64,000 nt of DNA from Thioclava atlantica (GTDB lineage Bacteria > Pseudomonadota > Alphaproteobacteria > Rhodobacterales > Rhodobacteraceae): contig NZ_AQRC01000005.1 of NCBI RefSeq assembly GCF_000737065.1, positions 176,026 to 240,025 on the forward strand. The letters run 5' to 3'. The notes beneath the pieces are model-generated. The model saw only the letters and a program-made list of their open reading frames with translations. It had not been told where the DNA came from and made no database searches. The position numbers and the translations under genes are program-made. Of the stretch, positions 44,169-53,520 are shown in pieces. Positions within the stretch are counted from its first letter, which is position 1, and each line of letters opens with the position of its first letter.

Positions 44169-46433
44169 TCAGTCTCTTTCCGACTGCGCCGCAGCAATCA
44201 CCGCCTGCCCCAGCGCCAGCGAGCCGTCATTCGCCGGCAGCGTGCGATGGCTCAGCACCGGCAGGTCGCCCAGCGCGGCGCAGGTGAGCCGATGCAACAG
44301 CGCGTTCTGATACACGCCACCGGTGAGCGCCGCGGCTTTCGCGTCTCCGCTTTCGATCAGCGACCGCACCCGGCGGGCAAAGCCCTGCGCCAGCGCCGCA
44401 TGGAACCGAAGCGCGATGGCCTCGGGCGCAACCCCGGCCTCCAGATCGGCGGCGAGCGCCTGAAAAAACGGTCCGGTCTCGAGCGCGTCGCCCGCATCCG
44501 AGAACGCATAGGCCCCGGCCTCCGCTGACTCACCGTTGGCCAACGCGTGCGCCGCCAACGCTTCGAGCCGCATCGCGGCCTCGCCCTCAAAGCTCTGCCG
44601 CATCGGGCAAATCCCGAGGCAGGCCGCCACCGCATCGAAGAGCCGCCCCGCCGACGAGGACAGCGGTGCGTTGATCCCCTTCGCCGCCGCCTGACGCGCC
44701 AGATCGCGCGGCGCCTCCGGGAACAGCATGTCGGCCAGCCCCTCCAGCCCCGCCGCATCGAGCCGCACCAGCGCATTGCGCCACGGCTCTGCCTGCGCCC
44801 GGTCGCCACCGATCAGCGGCGCGGGCTCCAGCCAGCCGCGCCGCGCGAACCCAAGGTAATCGCCCAGCAACAGTTCGCCGCCCCAGACCGTGCCATCGGG
44901 CCCCAAGCCGAGCCCGTCGAGCACGATCCCCGCGACCTTGCCGCCCTCCAGAGGCCAGCCATTCTCAGCCATGCAGGCCGCGAGATGCGCATGGTGATGC
45001 TGCACCTCGACTAGCTGCAACCCGTCGCGCGCGGCCCGTTCGGCCCCGTGGCGCGAAGCCCGAAAATCGGGGTGCAGATCGACCGCCACGACTTCGGGGC
45101 GATGATCGAACAGCGCCGCATAATCCGCATCGGCCTGCTCGAACGCCTCCCATGTCAGCGCCTCGTCCAGCTCGCCCAGATGATGGCCCAGCAGCGCCTG
45201 CCCGTTCTTGATCAGGCAGATCGCCGCCTTCATCTGCCCGCCATAGCCCACAACCTGCGGCGCGCCCTCGAACCCTTCGGGTAGGGGCACGGTGCCCGGC
45301 ACCTGCCCCCTCGCGCGGCGCAGCACCATCGGCGGATCGGCCCGCACGACGCTGTCATCGAGCCGCCGCGCAATGTCGCGGTCATGCATCAGGAAAGCAT
45401 CGACGAAGCCAGCCAGCTTCTCGCGCGCCTCACCGTTGCCGATCACCTGCGGCTCGCCCGAGAGATTGCCCGAGGTCATCACCAAGGGGCGCCCCTCTTC
45501 CCCCCGCGCCCATTCGCGCAACAGCAGATGATGCAGCGGCGTATAGGGCAGCATCCAGCCGAGGCTGTCCTGCCCGGGCGCCACTGCCTCCGGCAAAGCC
45601 TCCCCCGCCTTTTGCAGCAACACGATCGGCGCCGCAGGATCGCGCAGCAATTCTTCCTCGGCTTCCGAAACCCGGGCATAGCGGCGGATCGTCTCGATCT
45701 CGCCCATCAGCGCGAAGGGCTTTGCAGGCCTGCGCTTGCGCTCGCGCAACAGCGCCACGGCCTCGGCATTGGTCGCATCGCAGGCGAGATGAAACCCGCC
45801 CAAGCCTTTCACTGCGACGATGCCCCCGCCCTGCAAAACCGCTCCGACCTCTTCGGCAGGACGCTCCTCCCCGCCCATCTCCAGCCACACCCGCGGCCCG
45901 CAATCGGGACAGGCGATCGGCTGCGCGTGGAAACGTCGATCCGCCGGGTTCTCATATTCCGCGCGGCAGGCGGAGCACATCTCGAAGGGCGCCATCGTCG
46001 TCTGCGCCCGGTCATAGGGCAGCGCGTGCAGGATCGCGAAACGCGGCCCACAATGGGTGCAGTTGGTGAAGGCGTAGTGCCGCCTGCGCCGGTCGCCCCG
46101 GATTTCCGCGAGACAATCCGGGCAGGTCGCCGCATCCGGCGTCACCCGCGTCTCGGCCCCCGCCCCCTGCGAGGCAACGATATCAAAACTCTCAGGCGCG
46201 GTGTCGAACACAAACTCCGACACCTCCACCGTATCGACCCGCGCAAGCGGCGGCGCCTCCGCCGAGATCGCCTCGGCCAAACCGTCCAGCGCCCCCGCCA
46301 CCCGGATCAGCACGCCCTCGGGATCGTTGAGCACATGGCCCGAAAGCCCGCGCTCCTGCGCAAGCCGCCAGATGAAGGGGCGGAACCCCACCCCCTGCAC
46401 CTGCCCGCGCACCCTGATCTCGAAACCCTGCAT
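44169..46433 (-). CDS. hypF: Carbamoyltransferase HypF
   Basis: 754 residues. Domains in order: acylphosphatase (RVRGQVQGVGFRPFIWRLA, residues 1-90), two zinc fingers (CPDCLAEI ... CTHCGPRF and CSACRAEY ... CPDCGPRVW), YrdC-like nucleotide-binding domain (GGIVAVKGLGGFHLACDA, KPFALM) and a Kae1/TobZ-like carbamoyltransferase domain (VVAVDLHPDFRASR, VQHHHAHLAACMAE, SSAGRLFDAVAA, LTGGVYQNALL). Uses carbamoyl phosphate and ATP to carbamoylate HypE. Placed between hupV and hupS as in R. capsulatus. Confidence 0.97.
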   Translation of the reverse strand: MQGFEIRVRGQVQGVGFRPFIWRLAQERGLSGHVLNDPEGVLIRVAGALDGLAEAISAEAPPLARVDTVEVSEFVFDTAPESFDIVASQGAGAETRVTPDAATCPDCLAEIRGDRRRRHYAFTNCTHCGPRFAILHALPYDRAQTTMAPFEMCSACRAEYENPADRRFHAQPIACPDCGPRVWLEMGGEERPAEEVGAVLQGGGIVAVKGLGGFHLACDATNAEAVALLRERKRRPAKPFALMGEIETIRRYARVSEAEEELLRDPAAPIVLLQKAGEALPEAVAPGQDSLGWMLPYTPLHHLLLREWARGEEGRPLVMTSGNLSGEPQVIGNGEAREKLAGFVDAFLMHDRDIARRLDDSVVRADPPMVLRRARGQVPGTVPLPEGFEGAPQVVGYGGQMKAAICLIKNGQALLGHHLGELDEALTWEAFEQADADYAALFDHRPEVVAVDLHPDFRASRHGAERAARDGLQLVEVQHHHAHLAACMAENGWPLEGGKVAGIVLDGLGLGPDGTVWGGELLLGDYLGFARRGWLEPAPLIGGDRAQAEPWRNALVRLDAAGLEGLADMLFPEAPRDLARQAAAKGINAPLSSSAGRLFDAVAACLGICPMRQSFEGEAAMRLEALAAHALANGESAEAGAYAFSDAGDALETGPFFQALAADLEAGVAPEAIALRFHAALAQGFARRVRSLIESGDAKAAALTGGVYQNALLHRLTCAALGDLPVLSHRTLPANDGSLALGQAVIAAAQSERD

Positions 46434-46436
46434 CTT

Positions 46437-46536
46437 CCTCTTGGCTCAAATATCCCGGGGGTTTGGGGGCAGAGCCCCCATTTTCATCAACGTTTCTCGC
46501 CCTCCGGCGACGGCAGGGGCGGAGCCCTCAACTTAC
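46437..46536 (-). repeat. Intergenic repeat between hupV and hypF (copy 2)
   Basis: Carries TTGGCTCAAATATCCCGGGG, a GGGGGCAGAGCCCCC palindrome, CGCCCTCCGGCGACGG and GGGGCGGAGCCC. Shares the opening box, the CCTCCGGCGACGG box and the GGGGCGGAGCCC box with the copy between hypD and hypE, in the same order and orientation, but the middle differs. Confidence 0.7.
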
Positions 46537-47964
46537 TCAATGCACCGTGCAGACCATGCAGGGATCGAAACTGCGCACGATATGCTGCACCGAGACCGGG
46601 GTGGTCTCGCCCGCCGCGACCGGCGCACCGACCAGTGCGGCCTCCAGCGGGCCCGGCACACCCTCCGCGTCGCGCGGGCTGAAATTCCACGTCGTGGGCG
46701 CGATGATCTGATAGGAAGCGATGCGCCCGTCCTCGATCCGCAACCAATGGCCCAGCGCGCCGCGCGCGGCCTCCACCAGCCCCGCGCCCTGCCCTGCCTC
46801 GGGCAGATCGCCCTTCAGCATGAACGCAGCAGCCGGATCGATCCCTTTCGCAAGCCCCTCCATGAAGGCTTGCGTCCGCGCCAGCTCCAACAGCCGCCCC
46901 GCGACCCGCGCCAGAACGCCGCCACCCGCCAGCGCACGTGCCAGCGGGTGCCCGTCCACGACCTGCCGCGCGAGCGCGCCGGTCTCCACCGTCTGACCGT
47001 TCAGCCGCGGCGCCTTGCACCAGCTGTAGGCGGCGTCGCGCATCGCCTCATCGGGCCGTGTCTCGCCCTGCCAGGGATGAGCCTGCGCCCCCAGCATCCA
47101 CGCATGGCTGAGGTCTTCGGTGATCGCGCCGAAATCGACCGTGACCAAGGCCCCGTCCCACAGCCCGCGCCCAAAGCCATAGCCCTCGGCCAGCGGATAG
47201 GCTCCGAAGCTCATATACCGGCCCGAGCCGCGCCCGAGCCGGTCCAGATCCAGATCGGCCGCGATGCGCAGGAACAGCCCCGCATCGCCGGTCTCCCACG
47301 CCATCAGCTGATCGACGGTCTCATTCGCACAGAAGGCCTCGAGCGACCCGCCGAAAACCACCTCCTCCAGATAGCGCCGGAAAGCGCGCAACGTCGTCTC
47401 GATGCGCACCTTGTCGCGCGGTCCCGGCGCGCGCGTCACGCCGCCGGGCTGGATTGCGAGCGTATGGGGCCATTTGCCCGCCATTAGCCCGAGGATATGC
47501 ATCAGCTCGGCGCGTGCCGCGACCGCCGCGCGCTGCGCGCCGCCCTCGGCGGGGGTGAAGCGCGACACCGCCCGGTCAAACCACGGTTTACCTGCGTAAA
47601 CGGGGCGGATGAAATCGGGCATGAAGAACAGGTTGAAGTGGAACAGGTGGTCCGAGACATTCTCGACCGCATGGATCAGCGCCGCCATACCCGCGCCCTG
47701 TGGCGTGGGCTCCAGCCCCATGGCCGCGCCCAGCGCGCGCGCCGCCGCCGCGGACTGGCTGATCGAGCAGATGCCGCAGATCCGCGGCGTGATCGTCAGC
47801 GCATCGCGCGGGTCCTTGCCTTCCAGCATCCGCTCGAACCCGCGATAGAGCGGCGAGTTCACGCGGGCCTCGGCCACCGCCCCATCGGCGAGATCGAGAT
47901 GCACTTCCAGATCGCCCTCGACCCGGTTGAAAGGGCCCACGACGAGGCGCGGCGTCTCTGTCAT
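46537..47964 (-). CDS. hupV: H2-sensing regulatory hydrogenase large subunit HupV
   Basis: 475 residues, shorter than HupL. NiFe ligands RICGICSISQS (about 62) and C-terminal SFDPCMVCTVH. It ends exactly at the conserved His, lacking the peptide removed by HupD, a hallmark of regulatory (group 2b) hydrogenases. With HupU it forms a cytosolic H2 sensor that modulates HupT. Start overlaps the hupU stop by 4 bp. Confidence 0.96.
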   Translation of the reverse strand: MTETPRLVVGPFNRVEGDLEVHLDLADGAVAEARVNSPLYRGFERMLEGKDPRDALTITPRICGICSISQSAAAARALGAAMGLEPTPQGAGMAALIHAVENVSDHLFHFNLFFMPDFIRPVYAGKPWFDRAVSRFTPAEGGAQRAAVAARAELMHILGLMAGKWPHTLAIQPGGVTRAPGPRDKVRIETTLRAFRRYLEEVVFGGSLEAFCANETVDQLMAWETGDAGLFLRIAADLDLDRLGRGSGRYMSFGAYPLAEGYGFGRGLWDGALVTVDFGAITEDLSHAWMLGAQAHPWQGETRPDEAMRDAAYSWCKAPRLNGQTVETGALARQVVDGHPLARALAGGGVLARVAGRLLELARTQAFMEGLAKGIDPAAAFMLKGDLPEAGQGAGLVEAARGALGHWLRIEDGRIASYQIIAPTTWNFSPRDAEGVPGPLEAALVGAPVAAGETTPVSVQHIVRSFDPCMVCTVH

Positions 47965-48959
47965 CTGCGTCCTTTCGGCTTGCGGATCGTCGGCGTCACC
48001 TCGACCCGGTCAGCAACCGCGTTCTTCGCGATCCGCTCGGGCGTCGCCGCCTTCGACAGCGAGGCGAGCGCCATAAACCATGCCTTTGGCATATCGGTCG
48101 GAAGGCCCACCGGGATGCCCGCGATCTTCGGCGTCTCGGTGAAGGCATGGCGTGGTTCCTCGAATTCGGGCGCGGTGCAGTTGATGCAGGGATAGCCCCC
48201 CGAGGTGCACGACCCGTCGCCGTTCCAAGGCCGGATATTGCAGTCCCCCACGGCCTGCGTGCCGATGCAGCCCAAGTTCTCCATCATGCAGCCGATATCG
48301 GACAGCTCGACCGCCGAGGCCTTGTATTCGTAGAACTCGTTTTTCGAGCAGCCGTGATGGACGAGATGCTTGGCGTAGAACAAAGGCCGCCCGAAAGCGT
48401 CGAGATCTTCCGCCCCCAGCGCGCCTTCATTGAGCAGCAAAAGCGTCTCGGTCACCCAGTCGGGATGGGTCGGGCAGCCCGCCACGTTGATCACCGGAAG
48501 GCCAGAGCCCGAGCGAAACTCCGCCGGCAGCGCCCCTCCCGGCAGCGCCCCGTCATATTGCACGCCGACCGCATCGGAGGGGTTGCCGCCCGCCGAGGTC
48601 ACGCCGCCATAGGTCGCGCAGGTGCCCACCGCGACAACATGCCGGGCTTTCGGCGCGAGGCTCACCACCCAGTCGAGCATCGAGCGCCCGGTGCCGGACA
48701 CCATCTGGAACTTGCCCGTCCCGCGCGGCCCACGCGCGATCGAGCCCTCGACGGCCAGCACGTCCAGCGCGATCTCGCCGCTCTCGATCGCCTCGAAAAT
48801 CGCGCGCACCTCCGCGCCGGTCTCGAGGCTCACGGTCGGGTGCCAGAGGAACTCGATCCCCGCGCCGCCCAGCGTGTCGAAGACATTCGGGGATTCCGCG
48901 CAAAGGAGCGACATGGTGCAGCCGCCGCAGCCTGCCGCTTGCAGCCAGAGAACCTTCAT
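47961..48959 (-). CDS. hupU: H2-sensing regulatory hydrogenase small subunit HupU
   Basis: 332 residues starting MKVLWLQAAGCGGCTMS: no twin-arginine leader, so cytosolic. Fe-S Cys motifs: GCGGC, VINVAGCPTHPDW, HHGCSKNEFYEY, GCMMENLGCIGTQAVGDC and YPCINCTAPEFEEP. No C-terminal membrane anchor, unlike HupS. Partner of HupV. Overlaps hupT by 4 bp. Confidence 0.95.
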   Translation of the reverse strand: MKVLWLQAAGCGGCTMSLLCAESPNVFDTLGGAGIEFLWHPTVSLETGAEVRAIFEAIESGEIALDVLAVEGSIARGPRGTGKFQMVSGTGRSMLDWVVSLAPKARHVVAVGTCATYGGVTSAGGNPSDAVGVQYDGALPGGALPAEFRSGSGLPVINVAGCPTHPDWVTETLLLLNEGALGAEDLDAFGRPLFYAKHLVHHGCSKNEFYEYKASAVELSDIGCMMENLGCIGTQAVGDCNIRPWNGDGSCTSGGYPCINCTAPEFEEPRHAFTETPKIAGIPVGLPTDMPKAWFMALASLSKAATPERIAKNAVADRVEVTPTIRKPKGRR

Positions 48960-50350
48960 TCCGCCCCCTCACCCAGTTCCAGATCGAAGGAGAAACAGGC
49001 CCCGCCCAGCGCCGACCCTTTCGGGCAGAGCCGCAGACGCCCGCCATGTTCCTCGATGATCTTATGGCTAATCGCGAGGCCCAGCCCCGTGCCCGCGCCC
49101 ACCGCCTTGGTGGTGAAGAACGGATCAAAGATCGCCTGCGTCAGCTCCTCGGTCACGCCGGGACCATTGTCGCCAACCGACAGCGTCCCGCGCCCCTCCA
49201 TCACGCGCGCGTCGACCTCGATCCGGCCGGTGCCCTCTTCGAGCCCCGAAAGCGCGTCGATTGCATTTTGCACGAGGTTCATCACGACCTGCTGGATATG
49301 CCCCTGCCGACCGCGCACCTGCAGCGTCTCTGCGCCGGTGAAGGCGATCTCGACCCCGGCCTTGGAGCCGCGTTGCACCCAGTTCGCCGCCACCCGCGCG
49401 GTCTCGACCAGATCGAAGACGACCATCTCGCCCGAGCCCTCGGCACTCAGCCGCCGCAGATCCTCGACGATGTCGCGCACCCGTTCTGCCCCGTCGCGCG
49501 CGCCCTCGATGGCCGAACGCAGGTTGCGGATTTCACGGTCGAGCTTCAGCTCCTCGCGCAGGGCGATCAGTGCCTCGCGATCCGCTCCGGCCTGCACTTT
49601 CTCGAAATAGGCCTCGAACTTGCCCGCATAGCGCTCCAACGCATGGGTATTTGCGTAGACGAAAGAAATCGGGTTGTTCAGCTCATGCGCGACCCCAGCA
49701 AGAAGACGGCCCAGCGAGGCCAATTTCTCGTTGCGCACCAGTTGCGCCTGCGTCGATTTTAGCTCTTCATGGCTGCGCTCCAGCTCGGAGTATGCCTGGC
49801 GCAATTCGCCCAAGGGCCGCCCGGTCAGCACATAGCCCGCGACCCGGGAACGTTCATCCATACGAGGGCTGATCGACAACTCCAGCGGCGCAGGGCCTTC
49901 CGGCCCGCCGAGCGCGGCCTCGATGGTGACGGGGTTGCGGGTATTGGCGGCTTCGGCCAGCCCCCGATCGAGCACCTCGGCGCTGCGCGCGTCAAACATG
50001 CTCGCAAGTTTGCGACCGTGCCACGCGCCGGGCGGCTCGCCCGTCAGGCTGGCGACCGAGGCCGAAGTTTCCAGCACCTCGCCCGAACGCGAAATCACGA
50101 TCAACGCATCCGAGACCGAGGCGAGGATCGACCCGAGGAAAGAGCGCAGATCCTCCAGCTCGTGGTTCTGCTGCTCCAGCCGTTCCTGATAGTCGACAAG
50201 ATCGGCATAGGTTCGGTCCACCGCCGAAAGTACGTCGAACCAAACATCCTCACCATCGCCGCCCTGCGCCGCGGCGGGCGCGTGGCGCAGCAACCCGGCA
50301 AGCGTCGGGTCGAGCGGCGGCTGGTTTTCAGGGGCGGATTCGCGTGACAT
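48956..50350 (-). CDS. hupT: Sensor histidine kinase HupT
   Basis: 464 residues, soluble. A PAS region lies at about 70-190 (LGSILASVSDALIVISRSGEVLETSASV) followed by helix, phosphoacceptor His in LLAGVAHELNNPISFVYANTH (about 228) and ATPase motifs NLVQNAIDAL, VGDNGPGV and GAGTGLGLAISHKII. No transmembrane segments, as expected for a kinase signalling with cytosolic HupUV. It phosphorylates HupR without H2, turning hupSL off. First gene of the hupTUV-hypF unit. Confidence 0.94.
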   Translation of the reverse strand: MSRESAPENQPPLDPTLAGLLRHAPAAAQGGDGEDVWFDVLSAVDRTYADLVDYQERLEQQNHELEDLRSFLGSILASVSDALIVISRSGEVLETSASVASLTGEPPGAWHGRKLASMFDARSAEVLDRGLAEAANTRNPVTIEAALGGPEGPAPLELSISPRMDERSRVAGYVLTGRPLGELRQAYSELERSHEELKSTQAQLVRNEKLASLGRLLAGVAHELNNPISFVYANTHALERYAGKFEAYFEKVQAGADREALIALREELKLDREIRNLRSAIEGARDGAERVRDIVEDLRRLSAEGSGEMVVFDLVETARVAANWVQRGSKAGVEIAFTGAETLQVRGRQGHIQQVVMNLVQNAIDALSGLEEGTGRIEVDARVMEGRGTLSVGDNGPGVTEELTQAIFDPFFTTKAVGAGTGLGLAISHKIIEEHGGRLRLCPKGSALGGACFSFDLELGEGAE

Positions 50351-50887
50351 GAAACTCCCGGCGAGCGGCGTCGAGCCTATTCCCTTTCCCTATCGCTAGA
50401 ACATTCGCGCGCGCAGGTCCATCTTGTAGCGTGCGGCGGCTGTCACCGCATCGCAAGAGATCACCGCCAGAATTCACTCTTGGCGCGGAAGCCTAGTTCG
50501 GGCGGGCAGGCGTTTGAGGCCAACAAATTCACGACCAGCGACAAGGCTTTTCTTGAAACCAACATCACATTCCACCTCGAAGTAGCGAAGATCCCGGGAA
50601 AGTTTTCGTCGACAGCCCCCATACTAACGTCCAAAACTGGCTTTAGGAGCATCGCCTTGTGGCGATCCATCGCGTCGGCGCCCGCGACGCCCGCGGCCGC
50701 TCCGCGCCCAGATTGACTCGTGCTGCGAAGCGATCGAATGGCGGCTTTCTAAATCTGTATGATGCTTGCTCGACGTCAGCACCGGCGTATCTCTCAATTT
50801 TGGAAATATTCTTCTACGGAAAGCACCGGATTTTTAGACGTTAATCCCTCAGAATCTAGATCTTCAATGAAGAACCGAGAAGGAGCA
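50351..50887. other. Gene-poor junction upstream of hupT with possible GntR remnant
   Basis: Over 500 bp without an intact gene. Near 50537-50615 the plus strand reads DKAFLETNITFHLEVAKIPG, similar to the FCD-domain motif (L..TN..FH..IA..SGN) of FadR-type regulators, with no start or continuation: perhaps a fossil fragment. The part next to hupT must contain its promoter; I see no defensible -35/-10. Confidence 0.3.
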
Positions 50888-51032
50888 GGCTGCGGGATCT
50901 TTGGGACCATGACTTCGGGATCGCGGAGCTGGTGCTGATCGACACGCCACGCGGTTCGCCGCAGAGAGGATTCCAACTCGTCGCGGCCTATCTGAAGCGC
51001 GGCCATTAGGGCGGCTGGCGGATCTCGCGCCG
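50888..51032 (+). pseudogene. Orphan 3' fragment duplicating the HTH-methyltransferase gene
   Basis: 145 bp aligning without gaps to 57935-58079 with about 17 mismatches by eye. It encodes LRDLWDHDFGIAELVLIDTP and FQLVAAYLKRGH, then TAG where the intact copy has Glu. Same orientation as the intact gene, so the two are direct repeats flanking the 51-57 kb catabolic cluster. Confidence 0.85.
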
Positions 51033-51064
51033 GGCGCTCTTCACGGGAGCCGGCACTGTCCACT

Positions 51065-52249
51065 TCAGCCGGTCGATACCATTCGCGAAAGCCACTGGGC
51101 GAATTCGTAGTTCGGGCGTTCGAGATGCGAGAGGGGCCCGGGCTTGGCAAAGCGGCTTTGCATACCTTTCCAGACTTTTTCGGTGCAGCCCTTGTCTTCC
51201 GCGTTCACCTCGTCGAGCAGTTTCTTGAGAGCGGCGAGATGGGCCTCCGCGTCCGGATCTGCGAGGAAATCGGGCGAGAGGCCGCCGCCATAAAGAATCT
51301 TCACGTGATCGGGCCCGTCAGGACGCAGAGAAAGATACCAGAAATAGCCCGCGGTGAGCGTGATCATCAGCGACGGGTAAATCGCCAGCAGCCACGTGCG
51401 GCGGCGGTCGTCACCTTCCAGGACGGTGTTGGACGGATGCGCCAGTGCCAGCGGCACGGAATCGGCTTTGAGGATGTGGTGAAAGTTGAAATTCTCGAAA
51501 CCTTCAGGGCAGACCATGTCCTTGAGCCTGCTCGCGCCACCGATCGTACCCGCGTGGCAGACCGGCAGGTGGTAGCTCTCCATGAAGTTCTCGGCGAGAA
51601 TCTTCCAGTTGGTGTTCCAGCGATGCTCCTCGCGGAACGTCTCGCGATAGCTCGCCATGTCAAGGTAGCCGACAAGATCGTCCACCTCGGAATAGATCTC
51701 CGAGGGCTCCGCCAGATCAGGATCGAGGGTCAGCATGATCCAGCCCTTCCAATCGACGCAGCGGACCGAGGGCAAGCCCGAACTTTCCTTGCAGAAAGAG
51801 CCGTTCATCTCCATTGCCGGCGCGCCGCGGAGCGATCCGTCGAGCGAATAAGTCCAGGCGTGGTAAGGACAGGTGATGACTCGCACGGTGCCACGCCCAT
51901 CCAGCAGCGTCGACATTCGGTGGCGGCAGACGTTCGACATCGCTCGCAGTGCGCCCTTGGCGTCGCGTAGCACGATGATCGGCTCGCCGGCAACCTCGGT
52001 CGTCAAGTAGGCGCCCGGTCCGTCGAGCGAGTCAGCGCGACCGACGCAGACCCAGCTCTTCGCGAAGATCCGCTCCTCTTCGACGGCGAGAAACTCCTTT
52101 GAGGTGTAGACGGAGCTCGGCATAGCAAAGGCGTGCTCGAACGGGACCGCCACATTGGCGGCGAGTTCGGCAACAGGATCGATCCGAGGGATGGTGACGG
52201 GAGTGTTCTCGTTCATCGAAGGCTCCATATCTGGCCCGGAGATGTTCAT
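51065..52249 (-). CDS. Rieske-type ring-hydroxylating/demethylating oxygenase, alpha subunit
   Basis: 394 residues from ATG 52249 (AGGAG nine bases upstream); ATG 52216 is an equally plausible start. Rieske [2Fe-2S] ligands in NVCRHRMS and TCPYHAWTY (CxH-x17-CxxH, about 105-127). Mononuclear iron site in NWKILAENFMESYHLPVCHAG (two His, about 220-230), with the bridging acidic residue before it. Such oxygenases hydroxylate aromatics or demethylate quaternary amines (carnitine, betaine, stachydrine types); the substrate is not readable. No reductase gene is in the window, so it borrows one. Own promoter with a TTAG-N7-CTAA site. Confidence 0.88.
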   Translation of the reverse strand: MNISGPDMEPSMNENTPVTIPRIDPVAELAANVAVPFEHAFAMPSSVYTSKEFLAVEEERIFAKSWVCVGRADSLDGPGAYLTTEVAGEPIIVLRDAKGALRAMSNVCRHRMSTLLDGRGTVRVITCPYHAWTYSLDGSLRGAPAMEMNGSFCKESSGLPSVRCVDWKGWIMLTLDPDLAEPSEIYSEVDDLVGYLDMASYRETFREEHRWNTNWKILAENFMESYHLPVCHAGTIGGASRLKDMVCPEGFENFNFHHILKADSVPLALAHPSNTVLEGDDRRRTWLLAIYPSLMITLTAGYFWYLSLRPDGPDHVKILYGGGLSPDFLADPDAEAHLAALKKLLDEVNAEDKGCTEKVWKGMQSRFAKPGPLSHLERPNYEFAQWLSRMVSTG

Positions 52250-52313
52250 TCCGGGCCTCTCCTGAATGCCGCCGCCCCTGCTTCGTTGAAAGAAATTTTT
52301 CTATTAGTCTGGC

Positions 52314-52328
52314 TTAGGCTAGGGCTAA
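52314..52328. promoter_or_regulatory. TTAG-N7-CTAA motif upstream of the Rieske gene
   Basis: TTAGGCTAGGGCTAA, 65-80 bp before the Rieske start. Imperfect palindrome with the T-N11-A architecture of LysR boxes and matching the motif at 56992-57006 upstream of the flavin monooxygenase. The LysR gene of the same cluster is the natural ligand. Confidence 0.5.
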
Positions 52329-52419
52329 ACGAAGCGACCGGAGGTCAAACTGTGCGACGAGCGGATTCCACGCGCGCCGCACCGCCTCCACGTCCCGCAA
52401 GAGGCCTGCAGAACCACCT

Positions 52420-53517
52420 TCAATAGGACAGATAAGCGCGCAAAATTCGTATGCAGCTCTCGAGTTCGGAGATCGCAATCGATTCGTCGGGTTGGTGACC
52501 GTCGCCCATGTCGCCTGGCCCCCAGACGATCGTGGCAAGGCCGAGTTTTGCGAAAAATCCCGCTTCCGTGCCGAATGCGACGGTGCCGGCGTCCGGCTGC
52601 GCAAGGCTAGACGCAAAAGCGCGGATTGCCGGGTGCTCTGCGTTGCTGCAAAGGCCCGGGTAGCTACCTGTCTGCGTGATCGTCACATTGCGGGGCACAT
52701 CGAGACCCGCCATGATCGCCTCGGGCGTCTCGGCCGTGAGGTGGCGGATCTCAAACAGAAGCTCAGCGCGGTCCGGAACGATGTTCAACGCGGTGCCGCC
52801 ACGCAAGACCCCGGCATGGATTGTCGAGAAGGGAGGGTCATAACGCCCGTCCCGCGCGCCCTCCTTCACGAGTGTGGACTGCCGCTCCCGGATGGCCTGC
52901 ACGAGCTCGGCAGCCGGGTGAAGCGCGTTCCGAAACTGCGGCGCCATCGCCGAGTGCCCAGCCTCGCCAGTCGCGACAGCCCGGTAGCTTGCCTTGCCCT
53001 TGTGTCCGGTCACGATCTTCAGCGAAGTCGGCTCTCCAACAAGACAGAGGTCTGGCCGTCCCAGCGTAGGGATTACCGTATCGATCATCTCGGCTATGCC
53101 GCGGCAACCGATCTCCTCATCCCAGCTGAGCGCGAGGCTCAGAGGCATGCTCTGGGCGCCGACCTTCAGTGATTGCGCGACGGCCAGAACGCAGGCAAGA
53201 AAGCCTTTCATGTCGGTCGTGCCGCGCCCAAAATATCGGCCATCGCGCTCGAAGAGGCCAAAGGCATCTCGCGACCACGTCTGCCCTGCGACCGGTACGA
53301 CATCGGAGTGTGCAGAGCAGAGCAGGCCGCCGTCTCCTTCCCCGCGCTTTGCAAGTAGACCCGCCTTCAGGCCATCGGCGGACACGAGCCGCCATGTCGC
53401 GAAACCGTGCAACTGCAGGAAGTCTTCGACCCAATCGACTAATGCGCCGTTGGGCCCATCCGTGACCGTTGGAAAACCGACGAGCGCTGCGAGGATGTCT
53501 TTGGTGGAGAGTTCCAT
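52420..53517 (-). CDS. M20-family metallohydrolase, ArgE-like
   Basis: 365 residues. Zinc-ligand His in LLCSAHSDVVPVAGQTWSRD, bridging Asp in GRGTTDMKGFLACVLA, Glu pair in SWDEEIGCRGI, then dimerisation domain with HSAMAPQFRNALHPAAEL and C-terminal EAGFFAKLGLATIVWGPGDM. Matches acetylornithine deacetylase-like deacylases that hydrolyse N-acyl amino acids. In this cluster an N-acyl or amide intermediate is a more likely substrate than acetylornithine. Three bp behind the LysR gene. Confidence 0.88.
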   Translation of the reverse strand: MELSTKDILAALVGFPTVTDGPNGALVDWVEDFLQLHGFATWRLVSADGLKAGLLAKRGEGDGGLLCSAHSDVVPVAGQTWSRDAFGLFERDGRYFGRGTTDMKGFLACVLAVAQSLKVGAQSMPLSLALSWDEEIGCRGIAEMIDTVIPTLGRPDLCLVGEPTSLKIVTGHKGKASYRAVATGEAGHSAMAPQFRNALHPAAELVQAIRERQSTLVKEGARDGRYDPPFSTIHAGVLRGGTALNIVPDRAELLFEIRHLTAETPEAIMAGLDVPRNVTITQTGSYPGLCSNAEHPAIRAFASSLAQPDAGTVAFGTEAGFFAKLGLATIVWGPGDMGDGHQPDESIAISELESCIRILRAYLSY

Positions 53518-53520
53518 GGT

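Noticed and set aside
41115..44528. 1137-residue plus-strand open frame
   Set aside because: Antisense of hupL and hupS; composition rich in Arg/His as typical for shadow frames and no domain.
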